Notes: generated by a model from the sequence alone, not told the origin. Shown: positions 1 through 8,806, counted from the stretch's first letter. The stretch is DNA of 9,219 nucleotides from Bacteroidales bacterium (GCA_031254735.1 JAIRTU010000088.1:1-9219), one strand, 5' to 3'. Made by a program: numbers and translations.

Positions 1-1821
1 AAAGATTATCATCTTCAATCCAATAGTCCCTGTATAGATCATGGATGTTGTGCACAAATATCGACAGACTTAGATGGCAATCCACGAACATTCGGAAATA
101 GTGTTGACATGGGAGCTTATGAAAGTACGAGTACAACCATAGTGCCGGATGCCAAAGGCATTGTTTATGTAAAAAAGAGTTCCACAGGTGATGGTTCTTC
201 ATGGAATAATGCCGCAGGAGAACTCGCTGATGCATTGTATGCGGCAGCCACAAATACAAGCATACATACAATTTGGGTAGCACAAGGCACCTATAATCCT
301 ATATATCCTGCAGACAGCAGCAGTGCCGATCCAAGAGACAGGGCTTTTGTATTGCCGGATAATGTGTCGGTTTGGGGTGGTTTTCCTGCCAACAGTTCTA
401 ATGGTACGAATATGAGTCATTGGAATTGGCAAACATACCCCACCATTTTATCAGGATATTTGGGACAGATTAATAATCAACATACGTATACTTATCATGT
501 TGTCATTGCAGCAGGAAGCAATTCCACTGTTCCAAAATATATGAATGGATTTACTATTGAGTATGGACAGGCTTTCGGTACGGGAACTATGTTCGTAAAT
601 GGACATAGCGTACACAGGAATAATGGAGGTGGAATTTATGTTATTGCTTCTAATGCATATTTTGCTGACTTAATTGTTCTAAATTGCCAAGCAAATAATT
701 TTGGAGGAGGAATGTATAATATGTCTTCTATTCTATATATGGAGAATATTTGGGCAATGAAGAATACAGCCAATTACGGCGGAGGTATTTATTCGGAAGA
801 TATTCCACCCTCAAGTTCTGCATGGAAACATATCAGTATTATAGAAAATCATGCCAAAGTTCATGGAGGAGGAATGTATAATAGAGAACACAGTAATATG
901 TTTCTGAGTTGTTATATTTGCGGTAATAAAGCCGATGCGCAAGGCAGCGCCATATTTAACAGTGCTAATGCGTCTCCTGTATATCACAATGCCTTGATAG
1001 CTCAGAATGAAATTACTGCTTCTTCAGACGGAGGGGCATGTATTTTTAATGACAACCACTCATCTCCTCAATTTAATAATATTACCGTAGTTTCTTGCCT
1101 TCCGGATGGAGTAGGAATGTTTAATGATCAAACTTGTCATCCCAACTTGTGTAACAGTATTATCTGGAGCGGCAATTTATTACCGGGAGGACAACAAGCT
1201 GTTGTTGATCCCGATAATACGGTAACATATCAGCACTGTTTAATACAAAATATGCAACCGGCAGGAAATAATTTACCGGGTGGAACAAATCCTGATTTTA
1301 TTAATCCTGTCTATACCTCAAACTACACAGCTAATTATGGAAATTATCATTTAATGGCAAGCAGTCGGTGTATAGATTGGGGGGACAATTCATGTGCAAC
1401 CGTGTCTACAGGTGATTTGGATCAAAATCAACGTATTTTAGGCAAAGTTGATTTAGGTTGTTACGAGTTCAACCCGTCTAACCCTACGCCATCCAATAAT
1501 CCTTATCACAAAAGCACAAGAAACGAGAATATTATTCCGCAAGAAGACATTGTTCTTTCCAACGTAACATTAACTGTTTATCCCAATCCTTCTGCAAGCG
1601 GACAACAACCCTCATTGTTATTGGGAGACGGAAGGTTGCATTACGAGGGTGAAATAGATGTAAAAGTATACTCTTTGGAGGGAAAACAACTTCATAACAA
1701 AGTATATTCAACAGGAAATGTTACATTGGATATGCCGCAGCTGTCGGCAGGTATGTATTTGGTAAGTGTTCAAACCCAAGAAGGCAAAACATATACCGCC
1801 AAATTGGTTATTTCAAGATAA
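1..1821 (+). CDS. Secreted beta-helix protein with choice-of-anchor Q motifs and T9SS C-terminal sorting domain (5' partial)
   Basis: The frame is open from base 1, so the ATG at 109 is internal and the true start lies left of the window; 606 residues are visible. Residues 3-41 are the end of one module, with a choice-of-anchor-Q-like pattern (YHLQSNSPCIDHG, then DLDGNPR and VDMGAYE). A second module begins near residue 54 (VYVKKSSTGDGSSW, then IWVAQGTY). It continues as a right-handed beta-helix with repeated GGG(I/M)Y turns near residues 209-294, and closes with another Q-like motif near 448-489 (YHLMASSRCIDWG ... VDLGCYEF). The last ~85 residues form a type A T9SS sorting domain (VYPNPS near 526, AGMYLVSV, ending KLVISR), which is normally cleaved after export through the outer membrane. 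The protein is therefore probably surface-attached or released. Its ligand is unknown; beta-helices of this kind are often adhesins or carbohydrate-active proteins, but no catalytic residues are evident. Confidence 0.9.
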   Translation, partial: KDYHLQSNSPCIDHGCCAQISTDLDGNPRTFGNSVDMGAYESTSTTIVPDAKGIVYVKKSSTGDGSSWNNAAGELADALYAAATNTSIHTIWVAQGTYNPIYPADSSSADPRDRAFVLPDNVSVWGGFPANSSNGTNMSHWNWQTYPTILSGYLGQINNQHTYTYHVVIAAGSNSTVPKYMNGFTIEYGQAFGTGTMFVNGHSVHRNNGGGIYVIASNAYFADLIVLNCQANNFGGGMYNMSSILYMENIWAMKNTANYGGGIYSEDIPPSSSAWKHISIIENHAKVHGGGMYNREHSNMFLSCYICGNKADAQGSAIFNSANASPVYHNALIAQNEITASSDGGACIFNDNHSSPQFNNITVVSCLPDGVGMFNDQTCHPNLCNSIIWSGNLLPGGQQAVVDPDNTVTYQHCLIQNMQPAGNNLPGGTNPDFINPVYTSNYTANYGNYHLMASSRCIDWGDNSCATVSTGDLDQNQRILGKVDLGCYEFNPSNPTPSNNPYHKSTRNENIIPQEDIVLSNVTLTVYPNPSASGQQPSLLLGDGRLHYEGEIDVKVYSLEGKQLHNKVYSTGNVTLDMPQLSAGMYLVSVQTQEGKTYTAKLVISR

Positions 1822-1849
1822 TATGTTTTGACAATATCAACCCGGAGTT

Positions 1850-1888
1850 AACGAGAAATGCAGGCTTTGCTTGTATTTCTCGTTTTTT
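1850..1888 (+). terminator. Rho-independent terminator after the T9SS protein gene
   Basis: AACGAGAAAT (1850-1859) pairs perfectly with ATTTCTCGTT (1875-1884). The intervening 15 bases can add six more pairs, two of them G-U, closing on a TTT loop. A run of T follows to 1888. It begins 28 bases after the stop codon of the beta-helix gene. The opposite-strand gene tsaC ends facing it at 1977, so the hairpin may also help separate the two convergent units, but the T-run favours the plus strand. Confidence 0.9.
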
Positions 1889-1976
1889 CACCTGCCCGGT
1901 TCAATACGAAAAAACTTGTGGTAATCCTGTCTTTCCCAAGGATGAAGTGGGTGGACACACTCCCGAAACGATAAAA

Positions 1977-2546
1977 TCACTCTCTGATCACTTCAAAGGT
2001 ATAATCGTCTACAAAGCGGATCATGGTGGACGGTTTTACATCTTCCACAGGCGAAACCGAAGGGTCAACAATGTAATCGACCTCTTCTTTTACTTTCCTG
2101 CTTATCTCGTTGAAAGAAACAGGCGTGGGTTGACCGGAAATATTGGCAGAAGTAGAAACGACAGGCTTCCCCAACAGACTGATTAAGCGTTTGCAGAAAT
2201 CATTGCGGACAATGCGGATAGCAATACTTCCATCGGGAGCAATCAGATTTTGAGGCAGGTTTTTCACATGTGTGTAAATAAAGGTGGTCGGGCGATGTGC
2301 CTGCGTTACCAAATCCCACGCAATGGCAGGAATATGGTCTAAATAAAGAGATAATTTTTCCACCTCGTCCAGCAGAATGAGCAGACTTTTACTTGTCCGC
2401 CGTTTTTTTATGGCAAAGATTTTCTCAATAGCTTCGCTGTTGGTTGCATCGCAGCCCAAGCCCCAAACAGTATCGGTAGGGTAAAGGATAACCGATCCTT
2501 TTTTCAGATATTCACACGTCTTGATAATTTCTTCGCTGATATTCAT
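1977..2546 (-). CDS. tsaC: L-threonylcarbamoyladenylate synthase (TsaC/YrdC family)
   Basis: Makes threonylcarbamoyl-AMP from threonine, bicarbonate and ATP, the first step of the t6A37 modification of ANN-decoding tRNAs; a cytoplasmic enzyme. The 189-residue protein has the YrdC-fold signatures in order: YPTDTVWGLGCDA (22-34), the basic IKKRR segment (46-50) with SKSLLILL after it, RPTT (85-88), the SIAIRIV strand (107-113), STSANISG (131-138) and a closing PSTMIRF (172-178). The length fits the short TsaC type; the extra C-terminal domain of Sua5 is absent. The ATG at 2546 overlaps the TGA of the upstream glycosyltransferase as ATGA, suggesting translational coupling and shared transcription from the promoter near 3660. 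No separate promoter was seen. The family call is firm; Bacteroidota members are often annotated Sua5/YciO/YrdC. Confidence 0.93.
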   Translation of the reverse strand: MNISEEIIKTCEYLKKGSVILYPTDTVWGLGCDATNSEAIEKIFAIKKRRTSKSLLILLDEVEKLSLYLDHIPAIAWDLVTQAHRPTTFIYTHVKNLPQNLIAPDGSIAIRIVRNDFCKRLISLLGKPVVSTSANISGQPTPVSFNEISRKVKEEVDYIVDPSVSPVEDVKPSTMIRFVDDYTFEVIRE

Positions 2547-3646
2547 AAGGATTTATATAAATTTATAACTTCTCTTGCAATGTTTTCTGCTTGAAACCGC
2601 TTCACCTGTTTTTCTCCTTTTTCCGTCAAACTGTTTCGCAGACAGGTATTCGACAGCATTGTATATATCGTATCGCCTATTTCTCCTGCATTATCTGCCG
2701 CAACATACAAAGCGGCATCGGCAGCCACTTCTTGCAAAGCGGCGGTATTGCTTGCAATTATCGGAACGCCGCTCGACATCGCTTCGATAATCGGAATGCC
2801 AAACCCCTCAAAAAAAGAAGGATAAACAAATACCTTTGCCAAACGGTAAACAATCGGTAAATCCAAAGAACAGACAGTGTGGCAAAAGTAAACATTTTTT
2901 ATGTCTCTTTGACGGATATATTGTTTTAACTCTTCCGCATACGTGTTCGCTTTGCCCACCACCACCAAAGGAAGCTCAATACGAGGGTCTTGCATTGCAT
3001 TGATGACGTTGAGAATATTTTTCCGTTTCTCTATATTGCCAACCATTAAAATAAATTCATCGGGAAGAGCGTATTTTTCTCGAACGCTCCGGTGTTGCTC
3101 TTCGTTTGTCTCAAGCGAAAAAACGGCACTGCACGGCTGATGGATAACTTGTATTTTTTCTTCTTTTACCTTAAAAAAATGTATCAGATCGTTTTTTGTT
3201 TGCTCGCTCACCGCCACAATAACATCGGCTTTTTGGCAGGCAAAAGCAGTTTTGTGAGTGTATGTTATTCTGTCGTGCCATTTGTACCACTGCGGATACC
3301 GCATAAAAATAGTATCGTGAATACTCACCACCGACTTTGTTTTTGCCGATTCTATATCGCGAGGCAGTTCATTGCTCAGCCCATGATAAATATCCGTCCG
3401 GCAGTGTCTCGCCTCCCGACCGATACGATTGTTTCTCCAATAAGCAGAAAAAAACCGATACAGTCCGTGCGGCGTGACCATGTCGGGTTTTCCCTCCGGA
3501 AAAAGTGCTGCACTTGCAGGCGGAGTAAACAAAAAATAATCGTTTGCGGGATAAAAAGCATACAATGCAGCCAGAATATTCCGCCCATAATTTCCCAACC
3601 CGCTTTGGTTGAAAAATATCCGTTTCGCATCAAACCCTATCCTCAT
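2543..3646 (-). CDS. GT4-type glycosyltransferase (group 1 family)
   Basis: Predicted retaining GT-B glycosyltransferase transferring a sugar from a nucleotide-sugar donor, probably to a lipid-linked or cell-surface glycan at the cytoplasmic face. The 367 residues give a full-length two-domain protein. The N-terminal acceptor domain starts MRIGFDAKRI with a glycine-rich SGLGNYGRNI loop (15-24), IYHGLSNELP (86-95), VSIHDTIF (107-114) and ADVIVAVSEQTKNDL (140-154). The donor domain has ILMVGNIEKRKN (199-210), VVVGK (228-232) and VYPSFFEGFGIPIIEAMSSG (274-293), whose E280 and E288 form the conserved E-x7-E. There is no signal peptide or membrane segment. The ATG at 3646 is the first in frame and lies close behind a consensus promoter. 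Donor and acceptor cannot be read from sequence, and no other polysaccharide genes are visible here, so a role in capsule, O-antigen or glycoprotein synthesis remains open. Confidence 0.9.
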   Translation of the reverse strand: MRIGFDAKRIFFNQSGLGNYGRNILAALYAFYPANDYFLFTPPASAALFPEGKPDMVTPHGLYRFFSAYWRNNRIGREARHCRTDIYHGLSNELPRDIESAKTKSVVSIHDTIFMRYPQWYKWHDRITYTHKTAFACQKADVIVAVSEQTKNDLIHFFKVKEEKIQVIHQPCSAVFSLETNEEQHRSVREKYALPDEFILMVGNIEKRKNILNVINAMQDPRIELPLVVVGKANTYAEELKQYIRQRDIKNVYFCHTVCSLDLPIVYRLAKVFVYPSFFEGFGIPIIEAMSSGVPIIASNTAALQEVAADAALYVAADNAGEIGDTIYTMLSNTCLRNSLTEKGEKQVKRFQAENIAREVINLYKSL

Positions 3647-3659
3647 CTTGTCTTTTTTG

Positions 3660-3688
3660 CAAAAGTAGTATTTTTTTGTTTACTCAAA
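3660..3688 (-). promoter_or_regulatory. Bacteroidota-type promoter for the glycosyltransferase-tsaC operon
   Basis: On the minus strand TACTTTTG (3667 to 3660) matches the TAnnTTTG -7 consensus exactly, and TTTG (3688 to 3685) lies 17 bases upstream as a -33 element, a little closer than usual. Transcription would start near 3653, leaving a leader of under ten bases before the ATG at 3646. Confidence 0.6.
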
Positions 3689-3851
3689 ATCCTGTTTGAA
3701 GACAAAAATGAAAACAATGTTCCGACAATTAAAAGCCGAACATCCATTTTTCTTCTCCCCATTGTCCATTGAAACCCCTAATGCACGCTCGAAACGGCAG
3801 AATTTAATCCCACTAATCATATTAATCACCGTTCAGACGGCAAAGGGGAAA

Positions 3852-6800
3852 TTAAAAGTCGAGGTTGAAAGAGAGGTAGAACACGCCTTTGTTGGCTATC
3901 CTGTAATTTTCTACGCCCCACGCATAGTCGAGGCGAACAAAGTAACTCAACAGCTGAAAGCGTACTCCCATGCCAAAGCCCCCCACAATAGGTTCGGTCT
4001 GCTTTTTCAGGGTGATTCGGATACGACTTGCGGGCATGTCGATGGTTCGTGTAAGCAAAGCACTTTCTTCTAAATAAGGGTGCAGTCCCACCCATGCCGT
4101 TCCCATGTCGCCGAAGAGGATCAGTTGGAACGATTGCAGAAACTCGCTCTGTAAAGGTTTTTGCGAGAAGCATTGTATAATCCTGAAACGCAGTTCGGTG
4201 TTCAGCACAAAGAAATTAGTACCGTTGCGTATATTTTGGGTGAAGCCGCGCATATTGGTCGCCAAAGTCTGGTAGGTATAATTGACAGACGTGTCGATGT
4301 TTATTTCTTGATTGAACTTTGGGAAAATCCAATTGTCCACGCCCCCCATATAATAAATGAGTCTGTTCTTCCCAAAAGAAGTGCTTGCCGCCAAACGGTT
4401 TGCCCACACCAGTGTACGGTGCAGTTTGGTATAGTGTCGCAAGTCGATCCCGACAACCGTCATGTTGTTGAACGCCTTGTTTGGCACGCACGAAAACTCC
4501 GCAAAGAACTTCCCGCGAAACCCTCGCAAGAGGTTGGTGGCTATCGGGCGGGTGTTGTCGATGACATATTCTCCTTTCATGCCCACCCAAACGCTCTGCG
4601 ACGGCTTTCGATGCAGGCTGTAATCGTTGATGGAACGGTAATCGTATCGATTGTAGCGGAAGGTAAAGGTGGTATGTATGCTGTTTGCCTTGTCGAACGG
4701 ATATTTGAGCAGATAATGAATATTGATATTCTGCTGTCGGGTGTCGTATTGACCGTCAAACGATTTAAGCGACTGATAATGCAACACCGTTTGTCTGTCT
4801 AACCGATGTTTCAGGTTCTCGTAGCTGTACAGAAACTCCAAATTGTTCAAATCTACCGAAATACGCACACCGCCCATCATGCGGTGATCTTCCATCAAAT
4901 CGCAAATATTCACCATCAGGAAAGCATTCAAACCCGGATTGGTGTAAATGGGCATGCTCGACTTGATGAACTGTTGATAAAAAGTGCCAAGAAAGCTGAA
5001 ATCGGCTTGTGCAATCATTCCTTTGATATAATATTGCACATCGTAATTGCGGGGCAGCAAAGGTGCTTTTTGCTGATCGGTTTTTTCGTTGGGATAGTCG
5101 GCAACGGCGTTGGCTTCGTTGTCGGCGTTGGTGGTGTCGGGGGGCATCTGCAACTCCGACAGGCGTATTTGTCGCAATTGCTTTTGGTGAGTTTCGGGGT
5201 GGAGCGTGTCGTGGGTGTTTTCTTCGGGAACAGCCTTCGGAATATTTGCCGCAGGCGTCAGGATATTGCGTTTGCTCACGCCGGAAAAACGGATATAGTT
5301 TTCTGTCCCGATAAGCCATTGACCGTTTCGGAAAACCTGCTGCACCGCCGTTGCCGTCAGCGGATTAATGTCCTGTGCCAAAATGCCTGTGTTGTAATTG
5401 CTCACAGGATACCAATCCACACGATACGTATAATGAATAGCCGTATCGATACGACTGATCACGTTGCTGTATTTGCCCAGATAACGATTGTTGATACCGT
5501 TGAGGTCGCTGATAAAAGATATATAATCTTTTTCTGCCTCCACAGGATATGTTTCGTTGGCAGACGGCGTGTGTGTGATTCTGTTCAGTTGTTTGTTTTT
5601 TGTGGAAAAATCATACATGAAGAGGTCGTATTTTCCGTCCTCAAAGGTATCGTCTTCTGCCCCTATGGTATCGTTTCGGCGGGTGGAAGAGAAGATAATT
5701 TGCGTATTGTTGCGAATAAAACGCGGGGCAAAGTCGTCGGCTTTGTCTTCGGTGATCTGTTCCAGCGAGCGGGAAGCCATAGAGTACACATAGATGTCCG
5801 ATTGTCCGTTTCTCACACCCGAAACAGCGATATATCTTCCGTCGGAAGAATAAGAGAAGTCGGTAATCTTGTTGATGAAAATCACCTGCCGCTTGTCGAA
5901 CTTCTTCTTTTCAAGATTATACGATTGAAAATAAACCTTGTCTTTATATTCTGTCATCATTGTCAGCAAATTTCCCGCAGGATGCCACCTCACCAAAGGG
6001 TAGCTGTAATCGGGATTGTCTTCCATGCGATAATGATGACGATAAATACATTTCTTTTTTCGGGCGTCGAGCGGCAGTATCCACACTTTTACCCTTCCTT
6101 CCAAATTGGTAACATACGCCAATTGCGTTCCGTCGAAAGAAAGAGAGGGCGATATATAATTGGTGTTTTTCCTGTATTTCAGCAAAGACAGTTCAACCGC
6201 ATCTTCGCCGGGTTTGAGCAGATGCGACTTTTTGCTGTATTCTATCCAATCGGCAAACAGACTCTTTATATTTGCACGCAGTGCGTAATAGATTGCTCTT
6301 TCGTAGTTTCGGGTAGATTTAACGTAGTGGAGAATGTTCACAATGGCATTTTCGCCGTATTGTTCTTCAACGTATTTCCAAAAAGAAAATCCGACAATCT
6401 GTTGCTCGTAATGCGACAGTTTATAGAACCGCAACTTTTCGTATCTGTCCATCAACAGTCCGTCTTTGATAACATCGTCAAATTCAACAGTCCATTCTTT
6501 GGAAAAATAAGCATTCAACCCTTGCGTAAACCAAATGGGACAGTCTGAAAGATAGCTCGCCGACACATTCGATCCAAAGGTTTCTCCGATGATGAAATAA
6601 TTGATAAACAAGCCTGCAATATTTGTCCGCAAATCGTCCAGAAAGGTATGTATGTTTCCTTTGAAATAAAGGAATATCTTATCGCCGTGTACGGGAGTAA
6701 CTCCGCCGGTATTGTGTATATTGCCCATTTCCAAGCCGATGTTCGATTGCTGATAATCGGAATGACGAGCGAAAATAACTATTTGCATCTTCGACGAAAG

Positions 6801-7082
6801 ACTGATACCGAGTTTCTTCTCCATTTCAAACACGATACTCGGAACATAATCGGCTGTTAATGCTGCCAATTCTTTGGTTTGCGGATAATAATAAATGTCG
6901 GCAAGCGAAGTCCGATAATAACTCCACAGGCGATCGTCGTGCTGAATGCGATTTTGCCCGAACGATAAGTTATGTCCATTGTAAAACTGTGCTTTTGCAG
7001 GTATTCCACAAAACAATAACACCATAGCGGCAAATATAATTTGTCGAATGAGAGATGTATCAGATGCCTTGATCCTGTTCAT
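3852..7082 (-). CDS. Large envelope protein: degenerate peptidase-like domain, TolB-type beta-propeller and Omp85-like outer-membrane barrel
   Basis: A 1076-residue protein with an N-terminal signal peptide (hydrophobic core about 13-28, likely cleavage after AKA at 31). Residues ~50-285 resemble gluzincin (peptidase MA-type) domains in layout, including PIWFTQGLNAYFSKEW (182-197), but there is no HExxH helix (LRTNIAGLFINYFI instead) and the usual glutamate of W-x-x-E-G-L is Q187, so proteolysis is unlikely. Residues ~305-540 carry TolB/PD40 propeller blades (SPSLSFDGTQLAYVTN, YSSDGRYIAVSG, FAPRFIRNNTQIIFSS). A charged linker (~610-675) leads to a C-terminal region rich in alternating beta-strands, with RGF...NGTNFFVLNTELRF (945-966) and GFGMGVRFQLLSYFVRLDYA (1035-1054), as in Omp85/surface-antigen barrels, ending in F. 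It is probably an outer-membrane barrel with a periplasmic propeller. Such proteins are annotated TolB-like in Bacteroidota; the function is unknown. Confidence 0.85.
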   Translation of the reverse strand: MNRIKASDTSLIRQIIFAAMVLLFCGIPAKAQFYNGHNLSFGQNRIQHDDRLWSYYRTSLADIYYYPQTKELAALTADYVPSIVFEMEKKLGISLSSKMQIVIFARHSDYQQSNIGLEMGNIHNTGGVTPVHGDKIFLYFKGNIHTFLDDLRTNIAGLFINYFIIGETFGSNVSASYLSDCPIWFTQGLNAYFSKEWTVEFDDVIKDGLLMDRYEKLRFYKLSHYEQQIVGFSFWKYVEEQYGENAIVNILHYVKSTRNYERAIYYALRANIKSLFADWIEYSKKSHLLKPGEDAVELSLLKYRKNTNYISPSLSFDGTQLAYVTNLEGRVKVWILPLDARKKKCIYRHHYRMEDNPDYSYPLVRWHPAGNLLTMMTEYKDKVYFQSYNLEKKKFDKRQVIFINKITDFSYSSDGRYIAVSGVRNGQSDIYVYSMASRSLEQITEDKADDFAPRFIRNNTQIIFSSTRRNDTIGAEDDTFEDGKYDLFMYDFSTKNKQLNRITHTPSANETYPVEAEKDYISFISDLNGINNRYLGKYSNVISRIDTAIHYTYRVDWYPVSNYNTGILAQDINPLTATAVQQVFRNGQWLIGTENYIRFSGVSKRNILTPAANIPKAVPEENTHDTLHPETHQKQLRQIRLSELQMPPDTTNADNEANAVADYPNEKTDQQKAPLLPRNYDVQYYIKGMIAQADFSFLGTFYQQFIKSSMPIYTNPGLNAFLMVNICDLMEDHRMMGGVRISVDLNNLEFLYSYENLKHRLDRQTVLHYQSLKSFDGQYDTRQQNINIHYLLKYPFDKANSIHTTFTFRYNRYDYRSINDYSLHRKPSQSVWVGMKGEYVIDNTRPIATNLLRGFRGKFFAEFSCVPNKAFNNMTVVGIDLRHYTKLHRTLVWANRLAASTSFGKNRLIYYMGGVDNWIFPKFNQEINIDTSVNYTYQTLATNMRGFTQNIRNGTNFFVLNTELRFRIIQCFSQKPLQSEFLQSFQLILFGDMGTAWVGLHPYLEESALLTRTIDMPASRIRITLKKQTEPIVGGFGMGVRFQLLSYFVRLDYAWGVENYRIANKGVFYLSFNLDF

Positions 7083-7109
7083 GCTGTTGTCGTACCTTTT
7101 TTAACTGTG

Positions 7110-7117
7110 CAAAGACA
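7110..7117 (-). promoter_or_regulatory. Possible -7 element for the envelope protein gene
   Basis: TGTCTTTG on the minus strand (7117 to 7110) has one mismatch to TAnnTTTG and lies 28 bases before the ATG at 7082. No -33 TTTG was found at the expected distance. The gene may instead be read through from gltX, which ends only 70 bases upstream with no terminator hairpin seen. Confidence 0.3.
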
Positions 7118-7152
7118 TTATATTGTATTGTTTGATGTTTTCGCGTTGCCCT

Positions 7153-8664
7153 TTAAATGCTTGCTATCGCTTTGTTGATTCTTGCAATGGTTTCTTCCTG
7201 CCCAATCAATCCTATAATATCAAACAAATCGGGACCTTTTCCTGCACCAACAATGCACAGACGCAAACAATTCATGATTTGCCCCATGTTGAGTTGATTT
7301 TCGGAGATATAACTCATTGCCCTGTCGTGAGCAATTTGCTTGTCGAAAGGTTTTACGCCCTCTATAATCTTTGATATTGCTTTCAAATGAGTGGGCGTGT
7401 CTTCTTTCCAACGCTTCTTGATAACGTTTTCATCGTAAGAAGACGGCGAGACAAAAAAGAACGCCGCCTGTTCCCAAAAGTCGGTAAGAAAGTTCATTCT
7501 CTCTTTCACAAGAGCAATCACCTGTTCGGTGTATTCTTTGGTTGCAGGAATGCCCTTTTCCTCAACCACAGGCAAGAACAGCAACGCCAACTCTTGATTG
7601 TTTTTTTCTTGCAGATATTTATGATTAAACCATTTTGCTTTCTCGTAATCGAACTTAGCCCCCGACTTGTTCACTCTATCCAACAAAAACAGGTCGATAA
7701 GATCGTTCAGCGAAAACAACTCTCTGTCGTCGCCGGAGTTCCAACCCAACAATGCAAGGAAATTGATGACCGCCTCCGGCAAAAACCCCTGTTCTTTATA
7801 TCCCAAAGAAGTTTCTCCCGAAACAGGGTCTTTCCATTGCAGCGGAAACACAGGAAACCCCAAACGGTCGCCGTCGCGTTTGCTCAACTTTCCATTTCCG
7901 TCGGGTTTCAGTATCAGCGGAAGATGAGCAAATTGCGGCATCATGCTTTCCCAACCCAAATAACGATACAGCAATATATGCAAAGGCGTAGATGGAAGCC
8001 ATTCCGCCCCGCGTATCACATGGGAGATTTTCATCAAATGATCGTCCACCACATTCGCCAGATGATAGGTGGGCAAGCCGTCCGCCGACTTCCAAATGAC
8101 TTTATCGTCCAATACCGACGTGTTTATAAGCACTTCGCCGTGGATACGGTCGTTGATGGTTATATCTTCTCCCGAATGGATCAAAATACGAACCACATAC
8201 TGTTCGCCTGCCGCTATACGCCGCTGAACTTCTTCTGCCGTGAGTGTAAGGCTGTTTTTCATGCTCAACCGCACAGAAGCATCATATTGAAAGTTGGGGA
8301 TTTCTTTTCGTTTGGCTTCTATCTGTTCGGGCGTGTCAAAGGCAATATATGCCCGATTATTTTCCAACAGATAATCTGCATATTGCTTATAGACAGCTTT
8401 CCGTTCCGATTGCCGGTAGGCAATGCCGTCTTTGTTTTCGATGTGAACACCCTCGTCGAAAGTTATTCCCAACCAATTGAACGAATCAATGATATACTGC
8501 TCGGCGCCGGGGACAAATCGGGCAGAATCGGTATCTTCTATGCGAAGAATGAATTTGCCGCGGTTTTGTTTGGCGAACAAATAATTATACAACGCCGTAC
8601 GGACGCCTCCAATATGCAACGCACCGGTAGGACTTGGTGCAAAACGAACTCTTATTTCTGACAT
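7153..8664 (-). CDS. gltX: Glutamyl-tRNA synthetase
   Basis: Class I aminoacyl-tRNA synthetase that charges tRNA-Glu with glutamate in the cytoplasm. Counting from the chosen start the protein has 503 residues, close to the usual length. It begins [23 protein letters not shown], where HIGG (17-20) is the HIGH signature. [13 protein letters not shown] follows, then [20 protein letters not shown], then KLSKRDG (259-265) as the KMSKS loop, and the anticodon-binding region. The middle of the catalytic half lacks the cysteines that bind zinc in the E. coli enzyme. The frame has an earlier ATG at 8685; the ATG at 8664 is preferred because family members begin only a few residues before [10 protein letters not shown] and because the promoter at 8696-8730 would leave almost no leader for the upstream ATG. 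It is the first gene of a minus-strand series and may co-transcribe with the envelope protein gene. Confidence 0.96.
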   Translation of the reverse strand: MSEIRVRFAPSPTGALHIGGVRTALYNYLFAKQNRGKFILRIEDTDSARFVPGAEQYIIDSFNWLGITFDEGVHIENKDGIAYRQSERKAVYKQYADYLLENNRAYIAFDTPEQIEAKRKEIPNFQYDASVRLSMKNSLTLTAEEVQRRIAAGEQYVVRILIHSGEDITINDRIHGEVLINTSVLDDKVIWKSADGLPTYHLANVVDDHLMKISHVIRGAEWLPSTPLHILLYRYLGWESMMPQFAHLPLILKPDGNGKLSKRDGDRLGFPVFPLQWKDPVSGETSLGYKEQGFLPEAVINFLALLGWNSGDDRELFSLNDLIDLFLLDRVNKSGAKFDYEKAKWFNHKYLQEKNNQELALLFLPVVEEKGIPATKEYTEQVIALVKERMNFLTDFWEQAAFFFVSPSSYDENVIKKRWKEDTPTHLKAISKIIEGVKPFDKQIAHDRAMSYISENQLNMGQIMNCLRLCIVGAGKGPDLFDIIGLIGQEETIARINKAIASI

Positions 8665-8695
8665 ACAATATGCTGACTTATCCATTTATTTTCTG

Positions 8696-8730
8696 CAAAG
8701 ATATTCATTTTAGCCGAGACCTCAGACAAC
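8696..8730 (-). promoter_or_regulatory. Bacteroidota-type promoter for gltX
   Basis: TATCTTTG on the minus strand (8703 to 8696) is an exact TAnnTTTG -7 box followed by CA. GTTG (8730 to 8727) is a plausible -33 element 23 bases upstream. Transcription would start near 8690, giving about 26 bases of leader before the preferred gltX ATG at 8664. Confidence 0.6.
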
Positions 8731-8745
8731 TGCGTTGTTTTTTTT
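8724..8745 (+). terminator. Weak terminator-like hairpin in the gltX promoter region
   Basis: AGACAAC (8724-8730) can pair with GTTGTTT (8734-8740, one G-U) around a TGC loop, and T continues to 8745. No plus-strand gene ends here, and the left arm coincides with the proposed -33 of gltX, so this may be chance or may stop antisense transcription. The stem is short and AT-rich. Confidence 0.25.
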
Positions 8746-8754
8746 ACCCCAAAA

Positions 8755-8790
8755 GAACACGAGGGAAGCACAAAGTTCACAAGGACGCAC
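8755..8790. repeat. Imperfect ~10-bp CAC-rich repeat ladder
   Basis: Four loosely similar units (AACACGAGG, AAGCACAAAG, TTCACAAGG, ACGCAC) place CAC at 8758, 8769, 8778 and 8788, a spacing of 9-11 bases. Similar CACAAAG-type ladders occur as intergenic debris in many bacterial genomes, in my recollection. No function can be assigned. Confidence 0.45.
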
Positions 8791-8806
8791 TTCCGAAACA
8801 GCATAA

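Noticed and set aside
3092..3772. 226-codon plus-strand open frame
   Set aside because: It is antisense to the glycosyltransferase and its promoter, and has no recognisable domain.
3680..3820. 46-residue minus-strand frame between the envelope protein and glycosyltransferase genes
   Set aside because: It has no promoter, ribosome-binding site or family resemblance, overlaps the -33 region of the glycosyltransferase promoter, and contains CCATTGTCCATTG-type intergenic repeat sequence. The 205-bp gap is better read as non-coding.
4806..6548. 580-codon plus-strand open frame
   Set aside because: It is antisense to the envelope protein gene, its translation is rich in I, V, H and R with no domain pattern, and the minus-strand product has a signal peptide, propeller and barrel motifs. 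Codon bias of the real gene explains the open antisense frame.
7387..8661. 424-codon plus-strand open frame
   Set aside because: It lies antisense inside gltX, whose minus-strand motifs (HIGG, KLSKR) are unmistakable.
8665..8685. Longer gltX start at ATG 8685
   Set aside because: It would add seven residues before the conserved N-terminus and leave a leader of about five bases after the predicted transcription start.
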